A DNA stretch of 64,000 nt, taken from NCBI GenBank assembly GCA_025526915.1, contig JAHLKH010000038.1, forward strand, positions 109,917 to 173,916, read 5' to 3'. Below the pieces are notes generated by a model that was not told the origin of the DNA, did not search any database, and saw only the letters and a list, made by a program, of their open reading frames with translations. A program made the translations under genes and the position numbers. The stretch comes from Entophlyctis helioformis (lineage: Eukaryota > Chytridiomycota > Chytridiomycetes > Chytridiales > Chytriomycetaceae). Every line of letters begins with the position of its first letter. The stretch's first letter is position 1. Below, in pieces: positions 39,523 to 50,691 of the stretch.

Positions 39523-41595
39523 ATGAGCCACACAAAGATCATCTACCGTGGCAGCGTCTACGGGCCTATGCGAGCACCCACCACGATCAGGACCATCTGT
39601 GCGGTGCTCAAGATATCGCCTCGCGCATCACCGACCCTGCAAAGCGTCGACCGCACCGTGCCCATCGTTGTTGTTGACATCAATGCGCCGGTCGCATCCG
39701 GTCTCTACGAGCTCCTCTCACACCCCGACGTGGCCTACGATCAGTCGATTGACGGGCCCATGCTCGACCTGCGGCCGGCACAGATCCTGGACAACACGCC
39801 TGCCACGATCCATCGGTACTCGGCTCCCACCGACACGCCTATCATCTCGGGATCCCTGCTCGCCAAGACGGACGCTTCGGCTGCCGTGCGTCCGATTTCG
39901 GGCGGCCATGCATCGGCGGGCGGCATGTCCAGCAATGACGGCCAGATGCACCTGCCAAACACCAAACAATTGCCGCTGGGCAAGACCGAAATGGATGCGT
40001 GTGTCGGCGCCATGGTGCAGCTCATCTCGTCTATTCCGCCGCGGTATGTCAAGTACAACAAGGTGCTCTCGGCGCAGATCGACTATGCCATGCGCGAGGT
40101 CGATCGTCTGCAGAGCGTCCTCTCCCGCCTGACCCAAAAAGTCGACGAGGCGACCGCCAAGCTGCACCATGCCACGCCGACCCATGGCGGCATTCTGGCA
40201 CCGACGCCGCCCGACAAAACAAGCGCAACAGCAGGTGCACCGGCACGGCCACGGAAACCCATGACGGCGGCAGTGCCGCTCACGATGCACGTCACGTTCA
40301 CACAGTTCCGGATTGTGCACATCCTGTACGAGACATGGAAGACGGTGTGGAAGCGGTACTCGCCCGCCGTGCGGTCCTTTAACATCTCCAAGATCCAGAC
40401 GGTGCACTCGATCGAGATGGCCGAACACTACCTCAACCAGCTGTGGTCGTGGCGGCGGATTCTGGACGCGCGCACATGGGATCGACTGCAGCAGTCTGCC
40501 ATCGCCAACGGCACCATGGGCCCTGCCGCCTTGTCTGCTGGTACGAGCACGGGTGTCGGCGCTGCTAGTGCGTGGGGGGCAGGCGCAGGCCAAGACATGT
40601 CCAAGCAGGCAAAGTTCCGCGGGTACGCAGTGCCGCCTATCGGCGTGGCGCGACTGCTGGAACCTCCGGCCCTGCCCAGCGGCGAGCATCCCCGCGCATG
40701 GGAGTATCTGGTCCAGCCGTCGCCTTCGCTTGTCGTTGAAGACGTTGACGGCGCAACACCCACACCCCAGTCAACGACGCGGCTGGTCGTGCGTCTCAAC
40801 GAACAGACAACGCTCCGCGAGTTCCGCCAGATCTTTATTGACGCGATCCTGCAGCACCGCATCTACCGCGACGACGAGCTGGACTGTCTGCTCGAAGAGC
40901 TGATGGGGCTGGACAAGATTGCGCGGCAGCATGTGTTCAATTCGTTCAGGTCCACCAAGATGGGCACGAGTGTCATGGCCGGCGACCAGCACGACAACAC
41001 GGACAGTGATCTAACCGACGACGTTGTTGTGTATCCCACAGCGTTCATCAGGAACGCGATCCGCTCCGAGTTCCGGATCCACTGGACATCGCTTGACGAA
41101 GAACAGGCAGCGTCAACAAGTGCCATGGCGAACGCGGCACGTCCGACATTGTCCAAAGCGTCCAGTGTGGGCGATGCCCTGTCCCCTGCGTCCATCTCGA
41201 CATTTGCGTCAGCAGCAGCGGCCGAAGCGGTGCATGGCAACAAGGCACCAACATCACGGCCGACAACAGGCGCACCGCACACGATCCAACCTGGCCAGCT
41301 GCCCGCAACCAACAGCACTCTGTCGCACGCAGCTGCAGCGACACAGTCGCGCATCCGGCAAGTGGTGCGGCTGCAACACAAGGACCTCGTGCAGAGATTC
41401 AGGGCCGTCGCGGCGTCAGGAGCTGCAACAGCAAACGCAACCACATTGCAGCAAGCCGACTTGTATGTCCCGCGATCTGCGCACCCTGTGGCGCTGTCGA
41501 TGCTCCCATCTGCTGAGCCTCGGCCGTCAACAACAGCCACAACAACAGCAACCACAGCGACAGCAGTAAGACCATCGGCGAGCATCCGCGTTTGA
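39523..41595 (+). CDS. Uncharacterised intronless protein (690 residues)
   Basis: Not recognised. A single exon, unusual among intron-rich neighbours. Starts MSHTKIIYRGSVYGPMRAPT. Two regions look folded: residues about 150-340 (MDACVGAMVQLISSIPPRYV, a coiled-coil-like heptad stretch MREVDRLQSVLSRLTQKVDE, then FRIVHILYETWKTVWKRYSP and MAEHYLNQLWSWRRILD) and about 420-480 (TLREFRQIFIDAILQHRIYR, LDCLLEELMGLDKIARQHVF). The rest is Ala/Thr/Ser-rich and probably disordered, with a Thr/Ala tail. No signal peptide or membrane span. The last 43 codons lie within the inverted duplication and are repeated, frame intact, at the right edge. Its position beside epsilon-tubulin in both copies hints at nothing more than linkage. 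An in-frame ATG-like extension upstream is rejected because it overlaps SYG1 exon 1. Confidence 0.7.
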   Translation: MSHTKIIYRGSVYGPMRAPTTIRTICAVLKISPRASPTLQSVDRTVPIVVVDINAPVASGLYELLSHPDVAYDQSIDGPMLDLRPAQILDNTPATIHRYSAPTDTPIISGSLLAKTDASAAVRPISGGHASAGGMSSNDGQMHLPNTKQLPLGKTEMDACVGAMVQLISSIPPRYVKYNKVLSAQIDYAMREVDRLQSVLSRLTQKVDEATAKLHHATPTHGGILAPTPPDKTSATAGAPARPRKPMTAAVPLTMHVTFTQFRIVHILYETWKTVWKRYSPAVRSFNISKIQTVHSIEMAEHYLNQLWSWRRILDARTWDRLQQSAIANGTMGPAALSAGTSTGVGAASAWGAGAGQDMSKQAKFRGYAVPPIGVARLLEPPALPSGEHPRAWEYLVQPSPSLVVEDVDGATPTPQSTTRLVVRLNEQTTLREFRQIFIDAILQHRIYRDDELDCLLEELMGLDKIARQHVFNSFRSTKMGTSVMAGDQHDNTDSDLTDDVVVYPTAFIRNAIRSEFRIHWTSLDEEQAASTSAMANAARPTLSKASSVGDALSPASISTFASAAAAEAVHGNKAPTSRPTTGAPHTIQPGQLPATNSTLSHAAAATQSRIRQVVRLQHKDLVQRFRAVAASGAATANATTLQQADLYVPRSAHPVALSMLPSAEPRPSTTATTTATTATAVRPSASIRV

Positions 41596-42024
41596 TCCCA
41601 TCTTGCATCTCGTCCGACACCAGTTCAACGTCTTGGGAACAGCACCGACAGATGAGCCAGAGCATTGTCCTGCAAGGTACTCTGGGCTTGGCGGCCTGTC
41701 TGGCCTGCACCGGCTGGCATGGTCAAGACCACTACAGCAGCTGCATGCATGCATCGCTCGTCTGCCAATAAACTGTGCGGTTGTGTCTGACGCTCTGCTG
41801 TGTTGCACAGTCGGCCAGTGTGGCAACCAGGTCTGGCCTTGCTTGCACGGCTCCAACGAGCCAGCTTGCCCAAGCTGAGCACCACAAGGCGTCTGCGCAC
41901 CGCATGCTCATGGGATGGCTGACATGGATGGCTGACATGGCGGCTGGTTGCACTGCGCAGATTGGCGGCCGGTTCTGGGATCTGGTGCTGCAGGAGCAGG
42001 CCATGTACAACCGCTCCGGCATCT
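41467..42024 (+). repeat. Inverted duplication, left arm
   Basis: Reverse-complement match to 63448-64000. By eye I count four substitutions (for example 41571 T versus C) and two small indels (1 and 4 bases) over about 555 bases, so about 99% identity. The arm covers the last 43 codons of the intronless gene, its 3' flank, and epsilon-tubulin exons 1-2 and part of exon 3 with both introns. The inner end is a sharp break at 42024; the outer end is limited only by the window edge on the partner side. Confidence 0.95.
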
Positions 42025-42165
42025 GCGATCGAGCGGAACGATCGCGTGCTTGACGCGATGACCAACACCAGCGCGCATCTGCTGCTTGCCATGCCGAGTG
42101 ACCAGTGGGCGAGTGGGCACGTGGGCAGATGCAAGACGTGGCTGGGCAGATGACCGACGGCCGGT
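41652..42165 (+). pseudogene. TUBE1: Decayed epsilon-tubulin copy
   Basis: Exon 1 (MSQSIVLQ), exon 2 (VGQCGNQ) and the start of exon 3 (IGGRFWDLVLQEQAMYNRSG) are near-identical to the intact gene. At 42024 the sequence jumps to a diverged version of the internal exon that in the intact gene encodes KAKDRAFDTMNNIVANLLLN; here 42028-42130 reads roughly as DRVLDAMTNTSAHLLLAM. It then matches the following intron to about 42165. About 930 bp and then about 820 bp of the intact gene are missing. The frame entering the junction stops at 42051-42053. No GTP-binding loop remains, so it cannot make a tubulin. Confidence 0.85.
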
Positions 42166-42340
42166 CGCTGCCCCTGCTGCTGCCCTTGCCACACGGCCCG
42201 CATCTCCAGCCCTTGCACCGTGCACGGCCCCCGCACTTGCCCCCCATCTCCCGTCCCTCTTCCGTGTCGTCCGTGTCGTCTGTGTTGTCCACGACGTCCT
42301 GCATGCCCGCATCTGGCCTCGTCGTGGTTGTGGTGGCGGC

Positions 42341-42522
42341 CGTGCACCCAGCCACCTGTGTCCAGCAGCCGCCTGTGCCCACCCAGCCGGCCAGCCCAGA
42401 CTGCGGCGCATCTTGCTTGCACGTGCAGCCGCGGCTTCGACCGCCGCTCCATAACCAAACGGCGCAAATGGACGACGACGGGCCGAGCTCGCCCGGTGCG
42501 CGAACAACGTCCAGCACCGGCA
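42341..42522 (+). repeat. SulP-A 5' segment duplicated upstream of CLASP
   Basis: Inverse match to 61378-61555. The part around the start codon (from 42468) is identical for about 55 bases and the upstream part about 80% similar. It includes the SulP-A 5' flank and its first 18 codons. Confidence 0.88.
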
Positions 42523-45500
42523 CGGGGCCGAGCGTCGGCGCTGGCCTGATGGTGTCGCCCGTCATGCGCCCGCGCAAGCACGGCACGCTGGTGCCTGCCC
42601 GCTCGCACTTTGCCCACAGGCGCTCCGAGGACCTGTCTGCATGTGCGTGCCTTTGTTGTTGCTGTCTCACGCACGTCTCACGCCCGTCTCACGCACATCG
42701 CGCCATCGCATTCCATCGCGGCCGATGACGGGCGAGCGAGCGTTCGTTCGTGCGTGATTCATCCGTTGAAGCTTCGCTGACGCTGCCTTCTTGCCCCGCT
42801 TCTGCCCATCCATCTGCCCATCCATCTGCCCACATCGCCATGCTGTCTCACGAACGGCCGTCTGCGCCGCCGTCCGTCTGTCTCTCGCCGCCATCCACCT
42901 CGCCAGACTCGCTCGCATCCGACGCCGCCTTCTCTTTCTCGGGCGAGGAGATAAGACGGGTGCGTTGCTGATGACGCACCGATCTGGCATGTGAAACCTC
43001 GTGCATGCCCCTTGCTGCCCCTTGCATGCCCCTTGCATGCCCTCAATCTGCCCTCCAGCCTGGCTCACCACACCGTCTGCAGCAAAGCGTCAACTGGGCC
43101 TTCCAGGAGCTGTCCATGACATCGCAGACAAGCCACCTCTCTTCCAGATCACAGCAGCAGCGTCGCCCAACACTCAACAGCGACGGCCAGCCTGCCGATC
43201 TCGCCACTTCAGCCGTCAGACAGTCTCACGTGCAGCCTGCATCCCACCAGCCGCATCACGATCCGTCGGTGCCGTCTGGCTCTTCGCTGCGCAGTCGCAA
43301 CGCCGCTCGCCAGGACTTGGACACAGCACTGAGCGCGAAGCTTGACAACGTTTCGCAGCTCAGCCAGCAGATCTCCCCGTCACCAAAGTCTCTGACGCCA
43401 ACGGCGCACGCCATGAACGTGGGAAAGCGTTCCGGCTTGGCTGCGAACGACAGCCAGCCAGTATCCAACCGGCATGCAGCTTCTCGAGACGTCCAGCCGC
43501 TGGGATGGTTTGACAACGATGCCGCGATTGGGTCGCCGTCGGCCGATCCTGGCAGTCGCATGCACTACACCGACCATGCCAGTATGGAGGAGCAGTTCTT
43601 TGCCGGTCATATCATCAACGAGGAGACGGCGCAACTCGGCGGGCAACACCACTACAACTACGGCTCGCTTGACGACGACGAGGGCAACTACGCTGACGAC
43701 GATGACGAGGGCGGTCGCGACAACCAATTGCGGCGTGCCTTGCTTGCGCGGCACGTGCAACGTCAGCATCTGCAGAGTGGCGCGGCACCAACTCCATTAT
43801 CGCAGCATGCTCGCCAAGAGCCGTATCCGACCATCGAGTTCGACCTCAGCAGCCCGCATGGCACGCCTGGTGGGTCTGGCGGCCCTCCTCCTCGCAGAAC
43901 CGGTCCCGGCGGCCCCGGCCGACCCTCGCAACAGCCGCAATCCCCATTCAAGCTGGCCATGATGCGTCAGGGCGAATACGGCTTGGTTGCCCTCAAGTCG
44001 GTTCCGGCAGTCTGCCTTGCTGTTATTCTCAATCTGCTGGATGCGGTATGTGGCACCATACGCTTGCGGGATGTAGTGCGCTTGTCGTTTGCACTGGAAG
44101 CATATGCCATGCTTACAGTCTGCTCCATGCCTTGTGCTGGCCCCCTAGATGTCGTACGGTATCATCATCTTCCCTGCCTCGGACCAGCGCGTCCCAGCCA
44201 CGGCTGCACAGAGCGGCATCTCCATGTTCCTGACAAGCACCATCATCTCGCAGATTGTCCTCACATTCGGCGGATCGCAGTTCAGAGGTGCAGTCGGCAG
44301 CATGATGATTGAAGTCATGCCGTTCCTGCACATCATCTGCGCCACCATCGAAGCCAAGATGCCGGACGCAGACACACACACGGTCACTGCCACCATCATG
44401 GTTGCTTATGCCATGAGCACCATCATGACGGGCCTTGTTTTCATGGCTCTCGGCGTCTTCAAGCTCGGCAGCCTCATCCAGTTCTTCCCTCGCCACATTC
44501 TGGTTGGCTGCATTGGCGGCATTGGCCTGTTTCTGCTGTTCACGGGCATCGAAGTCACGGCGGGCGTCAAGCCAGGTATGGCACTGACGTATCTGTGGGA
44601 CATCTTCCAGCCGTCTGCGCTCAAGCTGTGGGGATCGAGTCTGGCAGTCGCACTCGTTCTCAAGACCATACAGCGGCACATCTCGCATCCGCTGCTCGTG
44701 CCCGTCTTTTATGCGACTGTCCCGGCCATCTTCTACGCGATCGTGCTGCCCCTGGGACTGTCGATTGACAGTCTGCGACAGTATGGCTGGCTGTTTGATC
44801 TGCCTGCGTCTGCAGACACGCCCTTCTGGACGTTCTGGACGTACATCGACATGGGCGTCGTCAACTGGAGCGCCGTTGCAGCGACCATCCCAACCCAGAT
44901 GGCGCTGTCCTTTTTTGGCATTCTGCACGTGCCCATCAACGTGCCGGCACTCGCCGTGTCGACCAAGCAGGACGTTGACCTGTCGCGCGAGATCATTGGG
45001 CACGGCATCTCCAACATTCTTGCTGGACTGGCTGCCACACCGCAGAATTATCTCGTGTATTCCAACTCGCTGCTGTACATCCGATCTGGCGGCGACTCTC
45101 AGATCAGCGGTGCGCTGCTCACACTTGCCACCGTGCTGCTGTGGATCAAGGGCAGTACCGTCATTGGCTATGTGCCGACTATTGTCGTTGGCTCGTGAGT
45201 GTTTGTCTGGCTTGTCTGCATGTGTGGTGCTGATGATCACATGCCTTTGACTCACGTTTGCACCACGTGCGTGCGCTGGCTGCTCAGGCTCATTTTCCAC
45301 CTCGGCATCGATCTGATCACAGAGAGCGTCATTGACACGTACTATGTCGGCATTCACCCCCTCGAGTATGCCACCATCTTAGTCATTGTTGCCGTGATGG
45401 GGGTCATTGGCTTCACAGAAGGTGTCATGGTCGGCATCATGCTCGCGTGTGTCTTTTTCGGTGAGTGGCCTTGTTGCAGCACACTGCCATGGATAGGATG

Positions 45501-46803
45501 CCACCAGCGATACTGATGCTACGCTATCCAGTTGTCATTTACGCGCGGCGGTCCATCATCCGCGACAGCTTCTCTGGAACACAGCTCCGCTCAACCGTGC
45601 ATCGTCTCTACCGCCAGCAGATCTTTCTCGACAACTGCGGCGACCAGATCCACGTCATCAAGCTCCAAGGGTTCATGTTCTTTGGAACAGTCGGCCAGGT
45701 CGAGGCGCACATCCAAAACGCGTTTGCGGCACGGCCAGACATCAAGTACATTGTTTTGGACTTTGGTCTCATCAGCGGCATCGACTATTCTGCGCTCGAG
45801 AGTTTCCAGCGTATCAAGCGGATCCTTGCGAGTCGGCAAGCGCATCTCGTGTTCTGCTCGCTTGGCGCGTTGCAGGACAATCTGGTCAAGGCGGGAGTGT
45901 TTGACATCCAGGTGGAGGATGACGAGGACGGACATGGGCAGCATGGCCAGCGAGGGCATGCAGACATGGAGTCGCCTGACGGAGATCGCAGGTTACACGC
46001 ATCGTTTGTGAACAACTTTGAGACGTTGGATGGTGCGCTCGAGTATTGCGAAAACTGTCTGCTTGAGACGTTTTACGCCAAGACTGGCAGCCGGCTCAAG
46101 GAGCCGCGGTCTGCCCCCATTCCCGCTGTCACGGTTGCTGCTGTTACTGCTGGCAGTGGTGCAGACACGCTCGCTGTTCCTGGGCTCACGCTTGACATGC
46201 AGACGCCGCGACAGCAGCATGCCCAAGACGTCGCATCTCTTATTCTAAAGGGTGAGTGTGCATGCGACTGTGTCGGCGATGGTAGATGGCTGGCACTGAC
46301 AGACATGTCATGCAGAGCATCCGCCGATACCACGATCGCACCGCGATGTTGCGCGGCCCATGTCCGTTCTGATGCAAGCCTTTTCGGAAGTGTCCGAGTT
46401 CCAGTCTGTGCTTGCGGACCTCTGCGGCACGCACTTTGAGCTCGTGCACGTGCTGCAGGGCGAGACGCTCTTTTCGGTGGGCGATGCGTCAACCGAGCTG
46501 TATGTCGTCGAAGAGGGCGAGGTCGTGCTGGCCATTCCCGACGGCCGATCGGGCGAGCGTGTGGTCGAGACGCTGCTCGCCGGCACGATGGTGGGCGAGC
46601 TGGAGATGTTTGCCGACCGGCCGCGTGCGTGCCGGCTGTACGCGACACGCGATACGATGTTGTGGCGGCTGGACAAGACGGTATTTGACGAGCTGTGTGC
46701 CGAGCATCCTGCGCTGATGCTGCAGTTTGTGACCAAGGTTGCGCTTGCGTTTGATGCGGTGCGGTACTATAATACACTGAGGCACTGGGCACAGCTGCGG
46801 TGA
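42468..46803 (+). CDS. SulP-A: SulP/SLC26-type transporter with STAS and cyclic-nucleotide-binding domains
   Basis: Anion or amino-acid transporter of the SulP superfamily, resembling fungal SulP-STAS-cNMP proteins (yeast YGR125W/Vsb1 group; comparison from memory). Exons 42468-42642, 42772-42959, 43083-44045, 44149-45194, 45288-45460, 45532-46251 and 46316-46803 give 1,250 residues; all joins keep frame. Residues 1-430 are a long hydrophilic N-terminus, Ser-rich then acidic (YGSLDDDEGNYADDDDEG). The membrane domain begins at about 430 (SVPAVCLAVILNLLDAMSYG) with many spans, including FPRHILVGCIGGIGLFLLFT. The STAS domain follows (HVIKLQGFMFFGTVGQVEAH, IKYIVLDFGLISGIDYSALE). The C-terminal cNMP fold (about 1,110-1,240) contains GETLFSVGDASTELYVVEEG and GELEMFADRPRACRLYATRD. 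The phosphate-binding-cassette Arg of true cAMP binders is partly replaced (FADRPRACR), so ligand binding is uncertain. AATAAA occurs at 46836. Convergent with SulP-B. Confidence 0.93.
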
Positions 46804-46979
46804 GGTTTGCAGTGGTAGGCTGCGGTGGGATGGGCAATAAACCGTGACTACCAGAGTGGCGATCTGGGCTGTATTCATTGGGCGACAAGGACGACGAGAT
46901 GGGACGAGCGTGGGATACAAGCGGTAGGTGTTGTGCACAAGAAATACAGCAGATGAACGAAATGGAGTGCGAGATGCGT

Positions 46980-49900
46980 CTAGTGATGGGCAGGCTGCGG
47001 TGCGGGCAAGTCGCTGTGCGGCGTGAACAGCGCCGACAGCGGCAACACTCTGTCCTCCTCGTGGCCGCGCTCATGCTGGCGCGTCTCATGGACAGCAGCG
47101 GCAGGCCGCACAGCCTGGATGGCATCGCTGACCGAATCAAACACATTGTGGCTGCCCAGCAGCGCAAGGAGACCCGAGATACGGAACAGCCGACGCTGAA
47201 AGTCGTGGAGCCCCGTGAACACTACGCGCGTGTGCTCCTTGTCGTGGAAACTGTGGATGATCTCCTGCAGCACAAACAGCGCCGCCGAGTCCTGTTTGGT
47301 TGGTTTGTTGACCGCAGGGTCGCGTTGCTGTTAGTACGGGCCGCGGTGCACACACGCCACACGCGACGCAAGGAGAGAGGGAGGGAGAGGGATGACGGAC
47401 CATGTCGATACAGGCACTAAAGTCGAGAATCAGCACAAAGGTTTTCATGCCGGCCGGCACGGTCAGATTGACGCCGCTGATGCTGTGGATAGACGCCTGG
47501 TTGAGGTCCGAGTTGTTGCTCATGTGGGTCATGTCGACCGCAACCTGCTTGATACGCGACACGCGAGGATTGGTGAGGAGCGGGTCGGCCGATGGATTGG
47601 CTCCCGTCGCCGGCGATGTGGTGGTCGAGACAGAAGTCAGGGACGGCTGGATGCCCGACACAGAGACATCGGTACTGGGACCGGCGGTTGTAGAGATGCC
47701 ACCGGTACCGGTGGCCATCGAGTAGGATGACGTGGACGAGGACGCCGTAAGCGACGCGGTCGATCCAGAAGTCTTGAGCTGCAAATGCGTCTGGCTCTGA
47801 CGACGGATCGTGTCGTAGCCCGTCTGTGGCAGCATCGATCGCCTGTTTTTAAGAGTAAGCTCGCTCTCTGCGGCTGCAGCAGGTGCCTCGAGACTGTCGA
47901 GCTTCTCGTCACTGGCTCCGCTGCGGTGTGTCGGCAAGGAGGCCGGCGTCTCGGATTCGCCCAGCTTGGTCAGGTCAATCTCGGACGACGAATGCTCCAG
48001 ATGCCGCTCAATGTCGGTTGCGTCCGTGATGCCGTTCGCTTGCAGCTTGAGAAGCTTCTTGTCCGTCTTGAGCAGATGTTGGATCGTGCGTCGGATGCGG
48101 CCCGAGTTGTAGAACATGAGCGGCCCACGGATCTGTAACGGGAGGATCCCCTCGAGCACCTCTGCACTCGAGTGCTCCTTGACATCCACAAGCGTGATCT
48201 CGGTGCCCAGAGGATCCTGGCTGTGCTTGTGGCAGAGCGGATGCGCGGGTACATCGGCCGTCGACGACGGTTTGGATGGCAGCTGGCCCAAGAGAGCCAT
48301 GTCGACCGCGCTTGTGCGACGCACGATGATGAGCACGGCAAGCAGCAGACACAGCAGAATGCCCTGCGAGATGCTCGTGAAGAACGTGATGGCCCACGTG
48401 GCCAGGAACATGAGGATCTCGGACCAGCCGCGCACCTTGAACACGAAGAAGATCTCGTCAAACTCGATGAGGTTGATGGCGGCGTTGAAGACAATGGCCG
48501 CGAGAATGGGCTTGGGGAGGTACTGGAGCACGTTGCCGAGAAACGTGAACAGCACGAAAACAAACGCGGCAATCATGAGCCCCGACACCGTGGTCTTGCC
48601 GCCAGCATTGGCCAGGATGCGCGAGCGCGGCAGTGATCCAAACGTGACATAGGCACCGAGCATGGACCCAACGACATTGGCGGCACCGAGAGCAAACAGC
48701 TCCTGGTCGCCCGACGGAAAGTATCCATTCTTGAGGCCAAAGTTGCGGGTGACGGTCTGGGACTCGACAAAGCCGACAATGGAGATGGTGATGGCAGACG
48801 ACAGCAGATTCTGGATGAGTGCCATGTTGATCGGTGGTGCGGTCGGTGCACTGACGCGGTTGTTGAAGATGCCCAGAACACGGATGCCGCGGCTGCTAAA
48901 GTCGAGCGTGGCCGAAAGGACAATAGACAGCACGACGAGGATGAGGATCTCGGGGATCTGCATGACCCACGGCCGCTTCTTGGCGAAATGGAGTTTGCTG
49001 TACTTTGCTGTGATGAGAAAGGCGAGACCGACGAGGCCGACTGCCAGACCTGATGGGCTTGCTGATGGGAGGGCTTTGAGGGACTTGACAAGCTTGTCGA
49101 GTGTGGACAGTTCGGTGTGGGGTCCTTTGACCTTTTCAAGCGTGAGCGCGAGCATTTCTGGCAGCTGCTCCGTCATGATCAAGCAGGCGACCGACAGCAC
49201 AAATCCAGTCTGCGGTGCGCGAACGAGTCGAAATGGTGGCGGTGGCAGTGCAGGTCTGTCAGTTTGTGCACTGTGCCAGTCAATCGCCAGATCTGGGGCT
49301 CATCTGGGGCACATCTGGGGCACATGACCAAGATGCCGCTGGTGCGGGTCCACCGTCCCAGAGCGGCACTTTGAGACCGGGTGCACGGAGGAGATGCAGA
49401 CAGATGGGCACACAGATAGCAGAAGGACTGCCGCAGGACGAACGCCACCAGACTCACCAGCAGGTAGCCCGAAAGGATGTTGTCAACGAAGCCTGCGCGC
49501 AGGACCCAGAGGATAAGGCATATCATGCCGACCATCAGGGTAGGATCGAGGCGACCATGGCTGGATCTGAAGGAAGCAGGTTTTCGGGCACGGCCTCGAC
49601 CGCAACGCCGACGAGAACGCTTGAAAGCGCCTCCGGCCCTGTGCAGCAAGGAACGTTGCGAGTGAGTCATGGCTGACCAGAGGGATGTGCACCGACAGGC
49701 CGGCAGATGGGCAGGCAGGTGGGCAGGCAGATGGGCAGGCAGGCAGATGGGCAGATCCATGCGTTGTTCTTGAGCGCATCCATGCCCCCACGCCCATCCA
49801 ACACGAACGTGCACGTCTGGCGGCACGGCATGGATGGCGCCGTCGGCACTTACCGAGTGAGAGCTGCCTGGAGGAGCCAAAGACGGCATAGACGAACACT

Positions 49901-50238
49901 GGGAAGCAGGCCGACACGAGTGCCTTGATGGGCTCGACACGGGCCAGCGAGCTGTAGGCGATGGACTGCGGAATGAGCACAAAGGCCACGGTGATGGCGG
50001 CACCGAGGTCGGCAAAGAACTTGGCACGGTCGTAGGCTGCCAGCTCGCCGACGATTGGAAAGCAGGCTCTGGCGAGATGGCCGAAGTTGACGGCCTGCAG
50101 CGATGCGACGGGGGCCTCCCAGAACTTGGCCAGCTTTTCCTCAAAGGTGTCGTGGCGCTCGAGAGGCAGCGTGCTGCCGTCGTTATCGACCGTCACAAAG
50201 GTGCGCAGCAGCGTCTTCTTGCGAGTCGTCGAGCTCAT
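46980..50238 (-). CDS. SulP-B: sulfate permease-like (SLC26) transporter with split STAS domain
   Basis: SulP-family anion transporter, distinct from SulP-A and without a cNMP domain. Exon 1 (49854-50238) encodes MSSTTRKKTLLRTFVTVDND and the first spans with IPQSIAYSSLA. Exon 2 starts at 49638 (GPEALSSVLVGVAVEAVPEN). The main exon (about 49210-47400) carries ILANAGGKTTVSGLMIAAFV, FNAAINLIEFDEIFFVFKVR and a final hydrophobic segment. STAS strand 1 (LQIRGPLMFYNSGRIRRTIQ) is separated from the rest (FVLILDFSACIDM, VDSAALFVLQEII) by about 190 Ser/Thr-rich residues, comparable to the intervening sequence in animal SLC26 STAS domains. Near 49540 the frame breaks: AMVASIL runs into a stop while LMVGMICLILWVLRAGF continues in another frame, as if one A were missing. 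The last exon ends PAPQPAHH at 46980. About 900 residues if the frame is repaired in the organism. Confidence 0.88.
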
Positions 50239-50691
50239 GGTAGATCGAGCGACCGATACGATGAGGATAAGGGGGTGAACAAGTTTATTGGTCCGAGGGC
50301 GGTGCAACGTTTGGCCAGCATCAAGTGGCACGGTTGGATGGATTGGCGGAGATACGAGCGCCGAGGCGGAGACTGGGCGGGGCTGTGTGCACTGTGCACC
50401 ACAATCGTAGGCGCTGCCGTCGCTGCTGTCGTCTTTGCTGTCGTCGGCGATGGCGAGGGATGCGGGTGCACATCGCATGCCACCTGTTCCACATCGCATG
50501 CCCCCAGCAGCGTCCCGGTCGAGTCGGAGAAATGGCCGCCGTGTATGTTGGAATAATCCGTCGCCCAAAATTCTGACCAGCGATTCCAAAAACCGTGAGT
50601 CGCTTCGCAGCATGACACAGCGGCCAAGACGACTGACACCTGCCCATGGCTGCGTGGCAAGAGCGACAGACAACAGACAGCAGACGTGCAG
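50239..50691. other. Divergent promoter region between SulP-B and MIA40
   Basis: No gene seen. It contains CTGTCGTC-type repeats (about 50410-50445) and repeated CATCGCATGCC units (50475-50505). Confidence 0.5.

Noticed and set aside
41775..42053. Open frame in the left duplication arm as a functional gene
   Set aside because: It reads through epsilon-tubulin introns and ends at the break; it is explained by the pseudogene.
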